Shown here one piece after another: positions 36,604-45,186 of a stretch of 64,000 nucleotides of DNA (positions are counted from its first letter, which is position 1; each line of letters opens with the position of its first letter). The translations under genes were made by a program, and so were the position numbers. The notes under the pieces are model-generated. The model was not told the DNA's origin, searched no databases, and worked only from the letters and a program-made list of their open reading frames with translations. Origin of the DNA: Streptomyces xanthii (GTDB taxonomy: Bacteria; Actinomycetota; Actinomycetes; Streptomycetales; Streptomycetaceae); contig NZ_CP061281.1 in NCBI RefSeq assembly GCF_014621695.1, forward strand, positions 2,728,001-2,792,000, in the 5' to 3' direction.

Positions 36604-36904
36604 CAGGCGATCATTCCCTCACTCGGCTGGACCCTGGCGGCACCGGTGACGCGCTGCGGCTGCGCGCCCCTTGCCAATCTTGCCAGGCCATACGTGTGCG
36701 GAACCGGCCCTTCGCACCCTTCGCACACCGGCCGATCACTTTGCGCAACCTCTCGCGCCCCGCCGGCCTCTCCACCTCACTCAGCGTGGCGCCCGATGAC
36801 CGGGCAGGCACACCGGCCATGGCCGAGTCACGCCCTACCTCGCAGTCCAGGTTGCTGCTCCCCTGGAGAGAGGGCTGTCGGCGCCCTACGGGGGGGGAGG
36901 ACGG
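36604..36904. promoter_or_regulatory. Divergent promoter region pglY / QatB-like
   Basis: No gene is seen in this 301-bp gap. It contains direct repeats: CTTGCCA at 36670 and 36679, and tandem CCCTTCGCA at 36708 and 36717. The right end holds a run of eight G (36890-36897) that merges into the ribosome-binding site of the QatB-like gene. Both directions must be promoted from here, so the repeats are candidate operator or activator sites. Confidence 0.5.
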
Positions 36905-37747
36905 ATGGGCACGTCATCACGGTGGCCGGGGCCGAGAGGAAATCCCGGTACTCCGGCCGGCGAGTGGAGCCGTATCGGCAGGCGTCTGTCCTCGTGGCGC
37001 TCCGGCCGTCCGGAGGACCTGGACGAGATCGCCGGGGATTGCCTGGGGGTCCTGCATCGGACGATGCGAGCCGACCCTGCCGCATTCGGCCTACGAGACG
37101 CCGCCCGCGCGGGAGGTGAACGGCTGACGGCGGTCATGGACGATCTCGCGGCGGGTCAGGGCACGACAGCGAACGCACTTCCTGATCCGGGCGGACAAGA
37201 CGCCCGTACGGATTTCGTGGCCCGGCTCGTCCGGGCCGTGGGCGGCGAGGGCGGCACGGTCGCCGACGCGGCCGTACGGCGGGCGGCAGCGGCGACCGCC
37301 GACCGGATGGCCACACAGCATCCGGAGGTGCTCGCCGCGAACGGCAAGGGCTGGTCCGGCGACCTGCTCTGCCTGATCTACCAGTGGTTCTTCGCGGACG
37401 TCGTGGCCGAGTTCCTGCGCGGCGTCATCGCCGAGAAGATCAAACTCGTGGTCCCAGTCCTGCCGGTGGCCGATCCTGAGGACCACGTCGCGGACTGGGT
37501 CGCCGAACAGGTGCTGCATCTGGTGCCGAACCCGTGCGAGGAGGCCGAACATCTCAAGGACGCGGTGGAGCAGGCCGAGGACGCGGTCACCGCTTTCGAG
37601 GATCCAACAGTCGGCACACTCGCGCAGGTCGCGCGAGGTCTGGTCCCGAGGGCGGTCGGCACGGTGCTCGGACTGCTCACCCCGCCCGAATCCACTGCAG
37701 AGCACGAGTCGGGCGCCGAACCGAGCGAGGGGAGCCCCGCCGCATGA
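36905..37747 (+). CDS. QatB-like protein
   Basis: A 280-aa mostly helical protein with no enzyme motif that I recognise. Its opening MGTSSRWPGPRGNPGTP resembles the MGTS-x-GP start that I recall for QatB of the Qat anti-phage system, and it precedes a QatC-like gene with a 4-bp overlap, as in qat loci. Residues about 155-190 (LLCLIYQWFFADVVAEFL, then KLVVPVLPV) are strongly hydrophobic and may associate with membrane or with a partner. The ATG is preceded by GGGGGGGGAGGACGG. QatA (KAP ATPase) and QatD (TatD nuclease) are not seen nearby. The family call is by N-terminal pattern and context only. Confidence 0.55.
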   Translation: MGTSSRWPGPRGNPGTPAGEWSRIGRRLSSWRSGRPEDLDEIAGDCLGVLHRTMRADPAAFGLRDAARAGGERLTAVMDDLAAGQGTTANALPDPGGQDARTDFVARLVRAVGGEGGTVADAAVRRAAAATADRMATQHPEVLAANGKGWSGDLLCLIYQWFFADVVAEFLRGVIAEKIKLVVPVLPVADPEDHVADWVAEQVLHLVPNPCEEAEHLKDAVEQAEDAVTAFEDPTVGTLAQVARGLVPRAVGTVLGLLTPPESTAEHESGAEPSEGSPAA

Positions 37748-39072
37748 CGGGCACACCGGCCTTCCACTTCTGGCTCTCCCATCCTGGCGCCCAAGCACCA
37801 GGCAGTGGCTGGCAGCCGCTGAGCGACGCCCTGTACTGGGAGTCCCCCACCCGCGCGCCCGACCGCCGCCAGCTCCTCGCAGCCGCCCCGGACTGGGCGG
37901 ACGACCTCCAGCGGGTGGCCCGTGCCGTCTTCGCCGCGGACCGCTGCACCTCGCGGGAGCAGACCTTCGACCGCTGGACCCGGCACATCCGCCTCTCCGT
38001 CCCGGTCACCGCGCCGGACGCGTGGACTCGCGCCCTCCCGCACCTCATCGCACTGCTCGCGACAGTGACGGGCGACCGCTGGGAGGTCGAGTTCCGCCCG
38101 TACGACGCTGACGCACGGCCCCGGTCCCGCCCACTGCCCTTCGCCCCTGACGAGTACGCGCGCGAGGTGGCTCTGTTCTCCGGCGGCCTCGACTCCCTCG
38201 GCTGGGCGGCCCAACGCGCCACGGTGCGCAGCCCGCACGCGCTGCTTCTGGTCATGTTCGAGGAGCGGAACTTCGAGTCTGTCCAGGACACCGTGTACGA
38301 AGCGGTGCTCCGGCGCAGCGAGCGCGACCTGCGACGCCTGGAGCAGAGTCAGACGATCCGCAGGCCAAGGGATGCCACCTTCACGCTTGAACGCTCCACA
38401 CGGTCCCGCGGCCTGTTGTACGCCGCCACGGCCGTACACGCGGCCGCGGCCGAGCGCGTCCCTGTCGTACACATCCCGGAGAACGGCCAACTCGCTCTCA
38501 ACCCGCCCCACTCAGCGGCCCGTTGGGGCGCGTGCTCCACCCGCTCGGTGCATCCGTGGACGCTGCACCACCTCAACCGGGTCATCGAGCTGATCACGGA
38601 CCGGCCGGAGCAGGGGGTCCGGGTCGTCAATCCGTTCGCGGCGCTCACCGAAGGTGAGGTGTGCGAAGCTGCCCGGGACGCCGGGATGCCCCGGGAGATC
38701 CTGGAGGCCACGCTGAGCTGCGGCACGTCTCCCATGCGGCAGCTCGGGCGGTCGCGGTTGCCGCGCCTGCCGCACTGCGGCCTCTGCTTCCCCTGCCTGG
38801 TCCGCCGCTCGGGCCTGCTGCACGCATACGGCGAGGACCGCACTCCCTACGCGGCCGACCCCTGGGGCCCGTCCTTGGACGCGGACCTCGCCCAGCACTG
38901 GCGGGCACTCACGCGCTGGCTGGACACACAGTGCACAGTGCTCGACCTGGTCGCCGATGTCCCGCTGCCCCCCGAGGCCCGCACCCCGGACCTCCTGGAC
39001 GTCGTGGAGCGCGGCCGGGAGGAACTGCGGGCACTGGTCGCGCAGGCGCCTGCGGTACGGCGATCCGCGTGA
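37744..39072 (+). CDS. QatC-like / QueC-like PP-loop ATPase
   Basis: A 442-aa protein. A ~140-residue N-terminal region precedes a PP-loop ATP-pyrophosphatase core with VALFSGGLDSLGWA (SGGLDS, residues 146-151). The zinc site of QueC is conserved: C326 (LSCGTSPM) with C345, C348 and C351 (HCGLCFPC). The central IPENGQLALNPP and STRSVHP blocks match QueC-like defence proteins (QatC) rather than housekeeping QueC, which is about 225 aa. QueC makes preQ0 from carboxydeazaguanine; defence relatives are thought to modify a protein or nucleic acid partner. ATG overlaps the QatB-like stop by 4 bp. No other queuosine-pathway genes are nearby. Confidence 0.75.
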   Translation: MTGTPAFHFWLSHPGAQAPGSGWQPLSDALYWESPTRAPDRRQLLAAAPDWADDLQRVARAVFAADRCTSREQTFDRWTRHIRLSVPVTAPDAWTRALPHLIALLATVTGDRWEVEFRPYDADARPRSRPLPFAPDEYAREVALFSGGLDSLGWAAQRATVRSPHALLLVMFEERNFESVQDTVYEAVLRRSERDLRRLEQSQTIRRPRDATFTLERSTRSRGLLYAATAVHAAAAERVPVVHIPENGQLALNPPHSAARWGACSTRSVHPWTLHHLNRVIELITDRPEQGVRVVNPFAALTEGEVCEAARDAGMPREILEATLSCGTSPMRQLGRSRLPRLPHCGLCFPCLVRRSGLLHAYGEDRTPYAADPWGPSLDADLAQHWRALTRWLDTQCTVLDLVADVPLPPEARTPDLLDVVERGREELRALVAQAPAVRRSA

Positions 39073-39085
39073 AGGACCTCGCGGA

Positions 39086-39532
39086 TCACGACACGACGGG
39101 CTCGGTCTGGGCCCACACGGTCTTGCCGGGACCGGTGCGGTCGTCGACGCCCCAGCGGTGCGCGACAGCCTCGACGAGGGCGAGCCCCCGTCCACCGTCG
39201 GCTTCCGGGTCGGCCATGCCGACGCTCGACGGGTCAGGCCGACGCGGGTGAGTGTCGGACACCTCGATCCGCACGACGGTGGTCTTGTGCTCGTACAGCA
39301 GGCGCAGTTCGAAGTTCCGCCCCGGTACGCGTCCGTGGCGGGCGGCGTTGGCCGCGAGCTCGGCGACAATCAGGGCGACCGTGTCGTGGAGCGGGGCGCC
39401 GGGCGAGATGCCCCAGCCGCCGAGCTGCCTCGAAGCGAACCGGCGCGCGAGGCTGGCTCCGAGCCGAGTCGCGGGAAACGTATGGGTGAAGACACTGACG
39501 GTTACGGTCGGTTGGGCCTGCTGCGATGTCAT
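39086..39532 (-). CDS. HATPase_c anti-sigma-like ATP-binding protein
   Basis: A 148-aa GHKL ATPase of the RsbW-like Streptomyces type. N box LIVAELAANAARHG, G1 IEVSDTHPRRPDPS, G2 DGGRGLALVEAVAHRWG. The ATG follows GGAAGG. It is divergent from the XRE-DUF5753 gene (143 bp apart) and convergent with the QatC-like gene. A cluster of such an ATPase with XRE-DUF5753 and DUF397 genes is common in Streptomyces and linked to development (whiJ-like loci); here it sits inside the BREX island and may regulate it (inference). Confidence 0.82.
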   Translation of the reverse strand: MTSQQAQPTVTVSVFTHTFPATRLGASLARRFASRQLGGWGISPGAPLHDTVALIVAELAANAARHGRVPGRNFELRLLYEHKTTVVRIEVSDTHPRRPDPSSVGMADPEADGGRGLALVEAVAHRWGVDDRTGPGKTVWAQTEPVVS

Positions 39533-39674
39533 GGCGCCAGCCTTCCGGCGCCGCACCGCAGGTGACAGGAACGCCACCGGTACAGATCCATCTGTATGGG
39601 TTCACGCACTGGACTGGGCGGGTAACTCCCCGTAACTCTTGATGAGTTGATCGACGCGCGGGAGGCGGGCTGCG

Positions 39675-40526
39675 ATGACGGCGGACCACGACGGTGACAC
39701 GGCGGCGGGCGGCGAACCCGAACTGTCCGACAGCCTGAGGACGTTCGGGGCAGTCCTGAAGGCCCTCCGGGAGGCGGACGGCCTCACCCAGGAGGAGTTC
39801 GCACTGCGTGTTCGCTACTCGGCGGCGTACGTCGCGAAGATCGAACAGGGCAAGCGGTTCCCACCGGAGAACCTGCCGGACCGCGCGGCGGAGGTCCTGG
39901 GGTCGGTTGCAGGGAAAGTGCTCGCGGCAGCGGCGAAGAGCCTACGGAGGAAGGCCGGTCTGGCGTCCTGGTTCCTGCAGTGGGCGGGGATCGAGGAGGA
40001 AGCGATCACGCTGTACGCGTATGAGTGCCGAGGGGTTCCGGGGTTGTTGCAGCCGGAGGGGTATATCCGGGCGGTATTCGAGCGCCAGCTTCCGCCGCTC
40101 ACAGAGGAGCAGATCGGACGCCAGGTGGCAGCTCGGCTCGAACGGCAGCGGGTGCTGTCCGAGCGCCCTAACACCGCCTTCAGCTTCATCATCGAACAGT
40201 GCATTTTGGAACGGCACGTGGGCGGATCCGACGTGACGAAGGTCGCCGTCGACCACCTATTGGACCTCGGCCGCCGCACCAACGTCGAAATCCAGATCAT
40301 GCCACTCAGGCAGGAGGACCACGCCGGCACCGACGGCCAGATGTACCTGGCCGAGAGCGCAGGCAACCAATGGTTCGGCTACGTCGAGGGCCATCGTTCG
40401 AGCGCTCTGATCACCGCTTCAAGCGAAGTCAGCATCCTCCTTCAGCGCTATGGCAAGCTGCGTTCCCAGGCCCTGGATTGCCGGGCTACGGTGAGCTTGC
40501 TGGAACAGATGCGAGGAGCGCTATGA
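39675..40526 (+). CDS. XRE-family helix-turn-helix protein with DUF5753
   Basis: A 283-aa regulator. Helix-turn-helix at about residues 24-80 (FGAVLKALREADGLTQEEFALRVRYSAAYVAKIEQG). DUF5753 domain at about 105-280 (YECRGVPGLLQPEGYIRAV, then IEQCILERHVGG). This is the WhiJ-like family, normally paired with a small DUF397 protein that modulates DNA binding; the partner follows with a 4-bp overlap. GGGAGGCGGG lies upstream of the ATG. Confidence 0.9.
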   Translation: MTADHDGDTAAGGEPELSDSLRTFGAVLKALREADGLTQEEFALRVRYSAAYVAKIEQGKRFPPENLPDRAAEVLGSVAGKVLAAAAKSLRRKAGLASWFLQWAGIEEEAITLYAYECRGVPGLLQPEGYIRAVFERQLPPLTEEQIGRQVAARLERQRVLSERPNTAFSFIIEQCILERHVGGSDVTKVAVDHLLDLGRRTNVEIQIMPLRQEDHAGTDGQMYLAESAGNQWFGYVEGHRSSALITASSEVSILLQRYGKLRSQALDCRATVSLLEQMRGAL

Positions 40527-40711
40527 GCACCACTGATGACCTGAGCTGGTTCAAGAGCAGCTACAGCGGCGGGGACGGCGACAACTGCATCGAGATCGCC
40601 GTCCGCCCGGACGCGGTCCATGTCCGCGACTCCAAGGACACCGGCCTCCGCCCCTTCACCGTGACGCCTGACGCATGGACGGCCTTCACCACGTACGCGT
40701 CCGGATCCTGA
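40523..40711 (+). CDS. DUF397 domain small protein
   Basis: A 62-aa protein with the complete DUF397 pattern: LSWFKSSYSGGDGDNCIEIA, then VHVRDSKDTGLRPFTVTPDAW. DUF397 proteins act with WhiJ-type XRE-DUF5753 regulators, apparently relieving or tuning their repression. The ATG overlaps the XRE gene's stop (ATGA), and GAGGAG sits upstream, so the two are translationally coupled. Confidence 0.92.
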   Translation: MSTTDDLSWFKSSYSGGDGDNCIEIAVRPDAVHVRDSKDTGLRPFTVTPDAWTAFTTYASGS

Positions 40712-40716
40712 CGCCC

Positions 40717-40761
40717 GAGGTGGGTGAGGCGGCAGCGCACCGCCGCCGCCTCACCCACCTC
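40717..40761. terminator. Bidirectional terminator between DUF397 gene and pglX
   Basis: A perfect 17-bp stem (40717-40733 with 40745-40761; arm contains gaggtgggtgaggcggc) and an 11-nt loop in the 58-bp gap between convergent genes. Confidence 0.75.
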
Positions 40762-40769
40762 CCGTTCCC

Positions 40770-43700
40770 CTACTCCCCGCCCAACTCGACCTGCTCGACA
40801 GGCTTCTTCTTCGGCACGGCAGCCTTCCGCCCGCGCGGCTTCTTCACCGGCCGCCACGCCGCCAACTGCGCCTCGCCGACACCGTGCCTGCGCAGCAACG
40901 CTTCGTAGTCCGCCTCAAGCACCTCGGCCGGCACCTCGTCGTCCCACTCCGCGTCCGGCTCGCCATGCCACTGCTTCACCCACGGCATGACCTCGCGAAG
41001 CCCCGCGAGCAGCGGAACGATCCGCTCGGTGCTCCAGCCGTCCCGCTTGGTCCGCGCGTCGATCAACTGCGACAGCACCTGCGCCTGATCCTTGTGATCC
41101 CACCCGGCCCAGCCAAGCATCAGCGTTGGGTCCCCGTCCGGACTCGCACCGGGGTACGAGATGAACCGCTCCTTAGGCACGTCGAGCTTGCCGCGGTTCG
41201 CCCAGTACGAGAACTGGAGGAAGTCGGACGTCTTGTACTTGTTCGGCGGATCGATGTCCCTGCGCACGCCGTCCTTGTCCTCCTCCCGCTGCTCCGCCCA
41301 TACCTGCTCCCACTGTGCACGGATGCGCAACCCTGAGTCCTTATACCGCAGGGCTGCGAGATACGGCACATGCTCATCGGCAATGACTTCGGAGAGCACC
41401 TGCGCCAGTGGGAGATCCGGCATGCCGAGATGGTCAGAGGCGTACAGAGCCGCAACCGAGACGAAGTCCGAATCCGAACTCACCCGGTCAGCAAGGTAAT
41501 TGACCGTCATCGACCGCGGCTGCTTCATCCCGTCCCGCAGCTCGTACCAGAGCCCGCTGCTCTCACACCGGTCGAGCAACCAGGTCCGCAGCGCGGCTCG
41601 CTCCTTCTTCTCCCACGACTCGGCAGCCCACCGCCGCTTGCACTCAGGCCGCTCGATCAGACCAATGTCCTTGGTGCGCGAGGCGATGACGTCAAGCCGC
41701 GCCTGCACCACAGCCCTGTATTCGTCCGTCCAATGCACGGGGATGTCCACAATCGGGGTCGCGCCGTGACGGTCGAACCAGACGGTTGTCGTCTCTCGCT
41801 CGGCTACACGCCGAGCGAGCGCAATCTCAAAGGCCCGCTCGCCCAGGCCGACTTCGGGAACCTCGCAGGAGGCGGGTAGAGTCACCCGCTTCACTTCAGC
41901 CGGAGTCAGCAATCCGTAGAGGCCGTAGACGGTCCAATCGAGCTCTTCCTGAAGTGCGATCATCCGCCCCTTGGCGGCTTCGCTGTCCCGACGCGCCTGA
42001 TCAAGGTTGGCGCGACGTGGAGTCTCGCGCCCAGCGACAGCATCCGGCTCGCTGTCCGCCAGCTCCCTCGCCGCAAGGTCGAGCGAACGTCCCAGTTCAA
42101 GCGGGAGAGTTCCCGGAAGAGGAAACCCTTGCAACTTGGTCCCGGTGAACTCGTAGAACCGCTCCCATTCGTCATGCATGAACCCGCCAGTCCCTGACTG
42201 GCTCCCCTTGTCATGGCTGACCTGCTTCAACCAGAAGCACGCCGTCGACGAATTGAGCACCCCCAACAACTCCAGGTGCGCATCCTCATCCGCACCCTGT
42301 GGCAGCTTGATGACTGGCGCAGACCTGTTGAACACCTTCCCTCCCCGGTCCAGCACAAAGTGATTGTGCGTCGACACAAACGCAAAGGCGATCGATAGCG
42401 GCGTGGCGTACGCAGACGCGGTGTACTGCATGTAGTCCCACCATTCGAGACCCGCATCTGCCATGTCACCTTGGAATGTTCTACGCGCTGCGAGCGTCGC
42501 CCGCCAAGGCCACAATTCTTCACCAAGGCGCCCCTCATTCACCGCCTTGGCATCTGGCCTCCAAATAGCTACGTCTGGCTCGGCACGCCAGTCCCGAACC
42601 ACATCTCCAAGAAGCAGTGGCCGCAGTGCTCGCTTGTCCGCTCGGGGCTTGTACGTCTTCCGCAACGGCCGCATGTACGCCTCATCGGCACCCGCACGAA
42701 TAGCGCGACCGATCGGCTTCGAAATCTTCTCCTCCAGCGGCATCGTGCCAACGGCCAGCCGGTCCAGCAGCGGACCGGCCCCTCCCCCACTCACCGACCA
42801 CGGGTGACTCACGAAGCTCGCCGCAACCGCGTTCTCAACGGACACCCAGTCCGACTCACTCCCCGGTCGCCCCACCTGCTCCACAATCGCCCGCCACACG
42901 GCGCCTTCCGCCGCGATCGGTGGCTGCGCAGGCTCCCCTCGAACCCCCAACACCGCCCGAACCGTCCGCTCCGGGCTAGGAATCCGGTTCCGCCCCACCA
43001 GAATCACCGTAGGCGTGCCATGCCCCGGAATGTACGCCCCCGACGTATCGATCACATGCGACAATTCAGCCCGATTCCGGAAGAAGACCTCGATGAGCTT
43101 CTTGCCGAACTCACGCTTCATGAAGGAATTCGCCGTGATCTGCCCGACAAACCCACCCCCACCGAGCCGCCCGCCCGGCCCCCTGACCGCCAGCTCAAAC
43201 AGCCGCGCCGCGAACGGCACGGACAGCGCATAGGTCCCCGCGCACACGTCCTTGTACGCCGCCCGGTAGTTCTCGTTCTCCTGCTTGTCCTTCACCGTGA
43301 TGTACGGCGGATTCCCCACCACTACGTGATATGAGCCCCGCCCAAGCAGATCCGCCCGCTTCGCGTACTCCCACACGTCCTCGGTCGAGTACGCGTACGT
43401 CTCCCCGTCCTCACTCCCCACGGGCGCGTCCGAGAACAGCGTGTCCAACTCGATCTCGGTCTGAATGCCGGCCGCCCCCCGCCCGTGTAGCAGCGAGTCA
43501 CCGACCGCCACATTGATCGGGAAGGGTCGCATCCGGTCGAGCCTGCTCACCCCCGCGGCCTTCATCGCGGCGACGAGCAGTCGGAAGCGCGCGATGCTCG
43601 CCGCGAACGGGTTCTTGTCGCAACCGTGGACGGATTCCAGCGAGCGCCGGATCAACGTCCAGTCGTCCGTACCCGGCTCCGCGATACGCCACTTGTCAAG

Positions 43701-44531
43701 GAGCCGGTGGAAGATGCCGAGCAGGAAGTGCCCCGACCCGCACGCCGGGTCGATGGTCCGCAGCCCGCGCAGCGGCTCACCCGTCGGGTCCAGAGGATCT
43801 TCCCGTGCCGCGTTGAGACCGAACTCCTCGATCGCCGGTTCCAGGGTCAGATCGAGGATGAACTCCTCGACGAACTCAGGGGTTTGGAGTAGTGCATACG
43901 TCTTACGGGCATGCTCGCTCAGGTCCTGGTACAGGTCGCCGAGGAAGCGAGTGTTCCACTCCGGGTCAAAGAAGTTGTAACGGATCTCGCCCGCCGCACC
44001 CCACCTGCGCCAGAAGGCGAGCAGCTTCGTCGCCGCGTCGTAGCTGGGGGTAATGCTCCACAACGGATTGTGGTTCTCGTCGAAGAGTCCGGCGGCGGCG
44101 GCGTTCGTCTTCGCAAGGTGACGGAAGGACTCGATCAGCCAGTCACGGTCGTTGAGATGCGGGTTCTCACGGAAGAAGTTGTCGTGGCGAGCCTCAGCCT
44201 CGGCGAGGCGCTCACCGGGGCCGGCGATGTAGGGCTCCTCGATCAGGCCGTTGTCCTCGCAGAAGCGGACGAAGACGCAGGCGAGGACCCAGGCGGCCGC
44301 GGCTTGCGTGACCCGCTCGTCACGCCAGGCAGCGTAGGGGGCCGCGATCCGCTTCGCCTCCTTGGCCTGCCGGTACTCCTCCTCAAGAGGTGCGCGGAAA
44401 TCCTCGACCGTCTCGCTACGGACACGCAGGTCGTCCTCCAGGTCGAGGACCAGCCGCTTGAGGTCCTTGACCAGGGCCTCCTTGTCCAGCCTCGCCGTAC
44501 CCGCCGTCTCCACCGTCACGTCCGCTTCCAT
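40770..44531 (-). CDS. pglX: BREX type 2 adenine-specific DNA methyltransferase PglX
   Basis: A 1253-aa class I N6-adenine methyltransferase. The SAM motif DPACGSGHFLLGIF is near residue 262 and the catalytic NPPY (VVGNPPYITVKD) near 407. Long C-terminal specificity and coiled regions end in a Lys/Arg-rich tail. In Pgl/BREX-2 the enzyme marks DNA so that phage infection is restricted. In S. coelicolor pglX switches on and off through a G-tract; here the reading frame is complete, with a G6 run (43475-43480 on the complement) near codon 350. Start taken as the ATG with AGGA upstream; a GTG five codons earlier is also possible. Confidence 0.92.
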   Translation of the reverse strand: MEADVTVETAGTARLDKEALVKDLKRLVLDLEDDLRVRSETVEDFRAPLEEEYRQAKEAKRIAAPYAAWRDERVTQAAAAWVLACVFVRFCEDNGLIEEPYIAGPGERLAEAEARHDNFFRENPHLNDRDWLIESFRHLAKTNAAAAGLFDENHNPLWSITPSYDAATKLLAFWRRWGAAGEIRYNFFDPEWNTRFLGDLYQDLSEHARKTYALLQTPEFVEEFILDLTLEPAIEEFGLNAAREDPLDPTGEPLRGLRTIDPACGSGHFLLGIFHRLLDKWRIAEPGTDDWTLIRRSLESVHGCDKNPFAASIARFRLLVAAMKAAGVSRLDRMRPFPINVAVGDSLLHGRGAAGIQTEIELDTLFSDAPVGSEDGETYAYSTEDVWEYAKRADLLGRGSYHVVVGNPPYITVKDKQENENYRAAYKDVCAGTYALSVPFAARLFELAVRGPGGRLGGGGFVGQITANSFMKREFGKKLIEVFFRNRAELSHVIDTSGAYIPGHGTPTVILVGRNRIPSPERTVRAVLGVRGEPAQPPIAAEGAVWRAIVEQVGRPGSESDWVSVENAVAASFVSHPWSVSGGGAGPLLDRLAVGTMPLEEKISKPIGRAIRAGADEAYMRPLRKTYKPRADKRALRPLLLGDVVRDWRAEPDVAIWRPDAKAVNEGRLGEELWPWRATLAARRTFQGDMADAGLEWWDYMQYTASAYATPLSIAFAFVSTHNHFVLDRGGKVFNRSAPVIKLPQGADEDAHLELLGVLNSSTACFWLKQVSHDKGSQSGTGGFMHDEWERFYEFTGTKLQGFPLPGTLPLELGRSLDLAARELADSEPDAVAGRETPRRANLDQARRDSEAAKGRMIALQEELDWTVYGLYGLLTPAEVKRVTLPASCEVPEVGLGERAFEIALARRVAERETTTVWFDRHGATPIVDIPVHWTDEYRAVVQARLDVIASRTKDIGLIERPECKRRWAAESWEKKERAALRTWLLDRCESSGLWYELRDGMKQPRSMTVNYLADRVSSDSDFVSVAALYASDHLGMPDLPLAQVLSEVIADEHVPYLAALRYKDSGLRIRAQWEQVWAEQREEDKDGVRRDIDPPNKYKTSDFLQFSYWANRGKLDVPKERFISYPGASPDGDPTLMLGWAGWDHKDQAQVLSQLIDARTKRDGWSTERIVPLLAGLREVMPWVKQWHGEPDAEWDDEVPAEVLEADYEALLRRHGVGEAQLAAWRPVKKPRGRKAAVPKKKPVEQVELGGE

Positions 44532-44679
44532 CTCGTTCCTACTCACCGCAGCGCATCCTCTCCCGCCGCGCATCGGGCGGCCAGGCCCCTCAATCCTGCC
44601 AGCCTCGCTATCGAAGCTGCGGTTCCCGTGTGCGGAAAGCCCTCCCGCGCCCTCTACCCCCACCACTAAAGTGATCGTC

Positions 44680-45186
44680 GTGACGGCCACGCCCCCAACC
44701 TCGCCCCCGCCCGACTTCGCCAGAGCGAGCGTGCACCATTTCCGGTCGGCCGTCCTCGCGACCGGCGCGCGGTGGCAGATATCGGCGGATCACCTGGCCG
44801 GCCTTGCCGCAGAATGTGCCATCAAGGCCATCCTGATCAGTTTCCTGGGCTCCGAGCTCAAGCCGAACGGCATGCCGCACCACCCTGAGATGAAGTTCCC
44901 ACACCCCACCCGGAGGCAGCGAAACTGGGACGGCCAGCACGGCCACCTTCCCGCGCTCTGGGAGCAGCTCACCGCCGTGGCCCACCGCCGCAACGACACC
45001 GCCGCAGGTCTCCTGTTCTCCCAGCTCCTCTGGGAGAACCCGTTCGCGGACTGGGACGTGGGCGACCGGTACTGCGACGGCACCATGCTCACCAAGGAGC
45101 ACGTCGACCGGCACCTCAAGGCAGCCTACGACCTCATCGCCGCCCACGAGCAGGCCCGCATCCTAGGAACCGGCACCCTCGTATGA
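44680..45186 (+). CDS. HEPN-like protein, first gene of a three-gene ATPase cassette
   Basis: A 168-aa helical protein. SADHLAGLAAECAIKAILISF is the kind of motif seen in HEPN domains of abortive-infection and toxin proteins, and GQHGHLPALWEQL plus KEHVDRHLKAAYDLIAAHEQAR complete a helix-rich fold. A possible RxxxxxH (RNWDGQH) is present, but I cannot tell whether it is the HEPN ribonuclease motif. GTG start; another GTG at 44671 is possible. Divergent from pglX (148 bp). Its stop overlaps the next gene's ATG by 4 bp, so it is likely expressed in fixed ratio with the two ATPases. Confidence 0.65.
   Translation: MTATPPTSPPPDFARASVHHFRSAVLATGARWQISADHLAGLAAECAIKAILISFLGSELKPNGMPHHPEMKFPHPTRRQRNWDGQHGHLPALWEQLTAVAHRRNDTAAGLLFSQLLWENPFADWDVGDRYCDGTMLTKEHVDRHLKAAYDLIAAHEQARILGTGTLV

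Noticed and set aside
32758..37119. 1453-codon plus-strand open frame opposite pglY
   Set aside because: Shadow of pglY, which has intact Walker motifs in the minus strand.
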